Assembly (NCBI GenBank): GCA_963739645.1
Contig: CAVUBM010000049.1
Coordinates: forward strand, 1 to 64,000
Source of the DNA: JASHPR01 sp963739645
Lineage (GTDB): Bacteria; Actinomycetota; Actinomycetes; Streptosporangiales; Streptosporangiaceae
Length of the DNA: 64,000 nt
Reading direction: 5' to 3'
The translations under genes and the position numbers were made by a program. Shown in pieces: positions 63,461 through 64,000 of the stretch. Under the pieces are notes generated by a model. That model saw nothing but the letters and a program-made list of their open reading frames with translations. It did no database searches and was not told the origin of the DNA. Positions within the stretch are counted from its first letter, which is position 1, and each line of letters begins with the position of its first letter.

Positions 63461-64000
63461 ATGACGGCCAGCGGGCCGGCCGGTGCCGGTGCGACGCGTC
63501 ACTACGGCAACCGGCACGGGCGCAGCGAGCAGGCCCGGATGGCCGTCCTGGAGGCCGCCGACGACCTGCTGGCCGAGCGCGGCTGGGCGGGCGTGACGAT
63601 CGAGGGCATCGCGGCCAGGGCCGGGGTGGCCAAGCAGACCATCTACCGCTGGTGGGATTCCAAGAGCGACATCCTGTTCGAGGCCCTCATCGCCGACGCG
63701 GACGAGCACTTCACCACGCCGGGCCACGGCGACCTCGGCAGCGACCTGCGCGACCACCTCGGGCAGCTCGCCGCGTTCCTGACGACCACCGACGCCGGCG
63801 CTGTCTTCCGGGCCCTGGCCGGCCAGGCTCAGCACGACCCTGCCGTCGCGGCCCGCTTCCAGGCCGAGGTCGTGGCCCCGCAGCGCGACCGCGACCGCGT
63901 CCCGTTCCTGCGGGCTCGCGGGCGGGGCGAGCTGGCCGACGGCACCGATATCGACCTCGCCATCGACCAGGTCGCCGGGCCCGTCTACTACCGGGTCCTC
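63461..64000 (+). CDS. TetR-family regulator (3' partial)
   Basis: 180 residues present before the window edge. N-terminal extension with HGRSEQARMAVLEAADDLLA, HTH ERGWAGVTIEGIAARAGVAK and QTIYRWWDSKSDILFEALIA. The C-terminal domain resembles TetR_C_16-type regulators but is cut off. Start ATG 63461. Divergent from the O-methyltransferase, which it probably controls through the palindrome in between (inference). Confidence 0.9.
   Translation, partial: MTASGPAGAGATRHYGNRHGRSEQARMAVLEAADDLLAERGWAGVTIEGIAARAGVAKQTIYRWWDSKSDILFEALIADADEHFTTPGHGDLGSDLRDHLGQLAAFLTTTDAGAVFRALAGQAQHDPAVAARFQAEVVAPQRDRDRVPFLRARGRGELADGTDIDLAIDQVAGPVYYRVL

Overview
The window is very GC-rich DNA from an actinomycete. 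The lineage call rests on gene content: a mycofactocin locus, a mycothiol-dependent-type isomerase, a WhiB protein, an F420-type reductase next to a luciferase-like oxidoreductase, many GTG/TTG starts, and a dominance of ABC uptake operons, TetR/MarR/SorC/Rrf2 regulators and secreted Tat/Sec proteins. I would not name a genus. No rRNA, tRNA, CRISPR array, prophage or clear insertion sequence was seen.

Layout. 0-0.8 kb (+): end of a DAO-type flavin oxidase. 0.9-4.7 kb (-): mycofactocin genes mftA-B-C-D plus a mycofactocin-dependent SDR, preceded by two tandem palindromes. 4.8-8.3 kb (-): a membrane-anchored protein, an ornithine-cyclodeaminase homologue, a phosphotransferase-fold protein and a SorC regulator. 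8.3-14.4 kb (+): polyol ABC importer with mannitol-type dehydrogenase, divergent from SorC; then upp. 15-16.6 kb (+): a deleted phospholipase C gene and a WhiB gene. 16.6-19.9 kb (-): methyltransferase and two aldehyde dehydrogenase homologues. 20-23 kb (-): a lipase-like hydrolase and a protease-nuclease fusion, divergent from a MarR / F420-reductase-like / LLM oxidoreductase operon (23.3-25.6 kb). 25.6-29 kb: methyltransferase, hydrolase, NUDIX, homocysteine S-methyltransferase. 29.4-35.4 kb (+): arylsulfotransferase-like protein, S53 peptidase with a structured leader, membrane glycosyltransferase.

35.4-47.7 kb is a nucleoside utilisation locus: cdd-deoA-add-deoC on the minus strand, divergent from a BMP-lipoprotein/ABC importer followed by pnp and a phosphopentomutase-type gene. 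Together they would import nucleosides, deaminate and phosphorolyse them, and isomerise or cleave the pentose phosphates. 47.7-51.5 kb: Mop and XdhC proteins, an ECF42-type sigma factor with its DGPF partner, a mycothiol-dependent-type isomerase and a DUF3052 protein. 51.7-55.2 kb (-): two P-loop kinases, a VOC protein, a universal stress protein. 55.3-64 kb: DHA2 efflux pump with TetR, pirin, aldo/keto reductase, amine oxidase, Rrf2 with hydrolase, O-methyltransferase and a divergent TetR.

A caution for every user: many conserved genes are broken by single-base frameshifts, while the protein on both sides of each break stays family-like. The densest stretches are 2.0-4.7 kb and 33.2-35.3 kb. 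This looks like uncorrected sequencing error rather than gene decay. I therefore annotate such genes over their full inferred span and state where the frame breaks. The phospholipase at 15.2-16.2 kb is different: it lacks a central block and is called a pseudogene.
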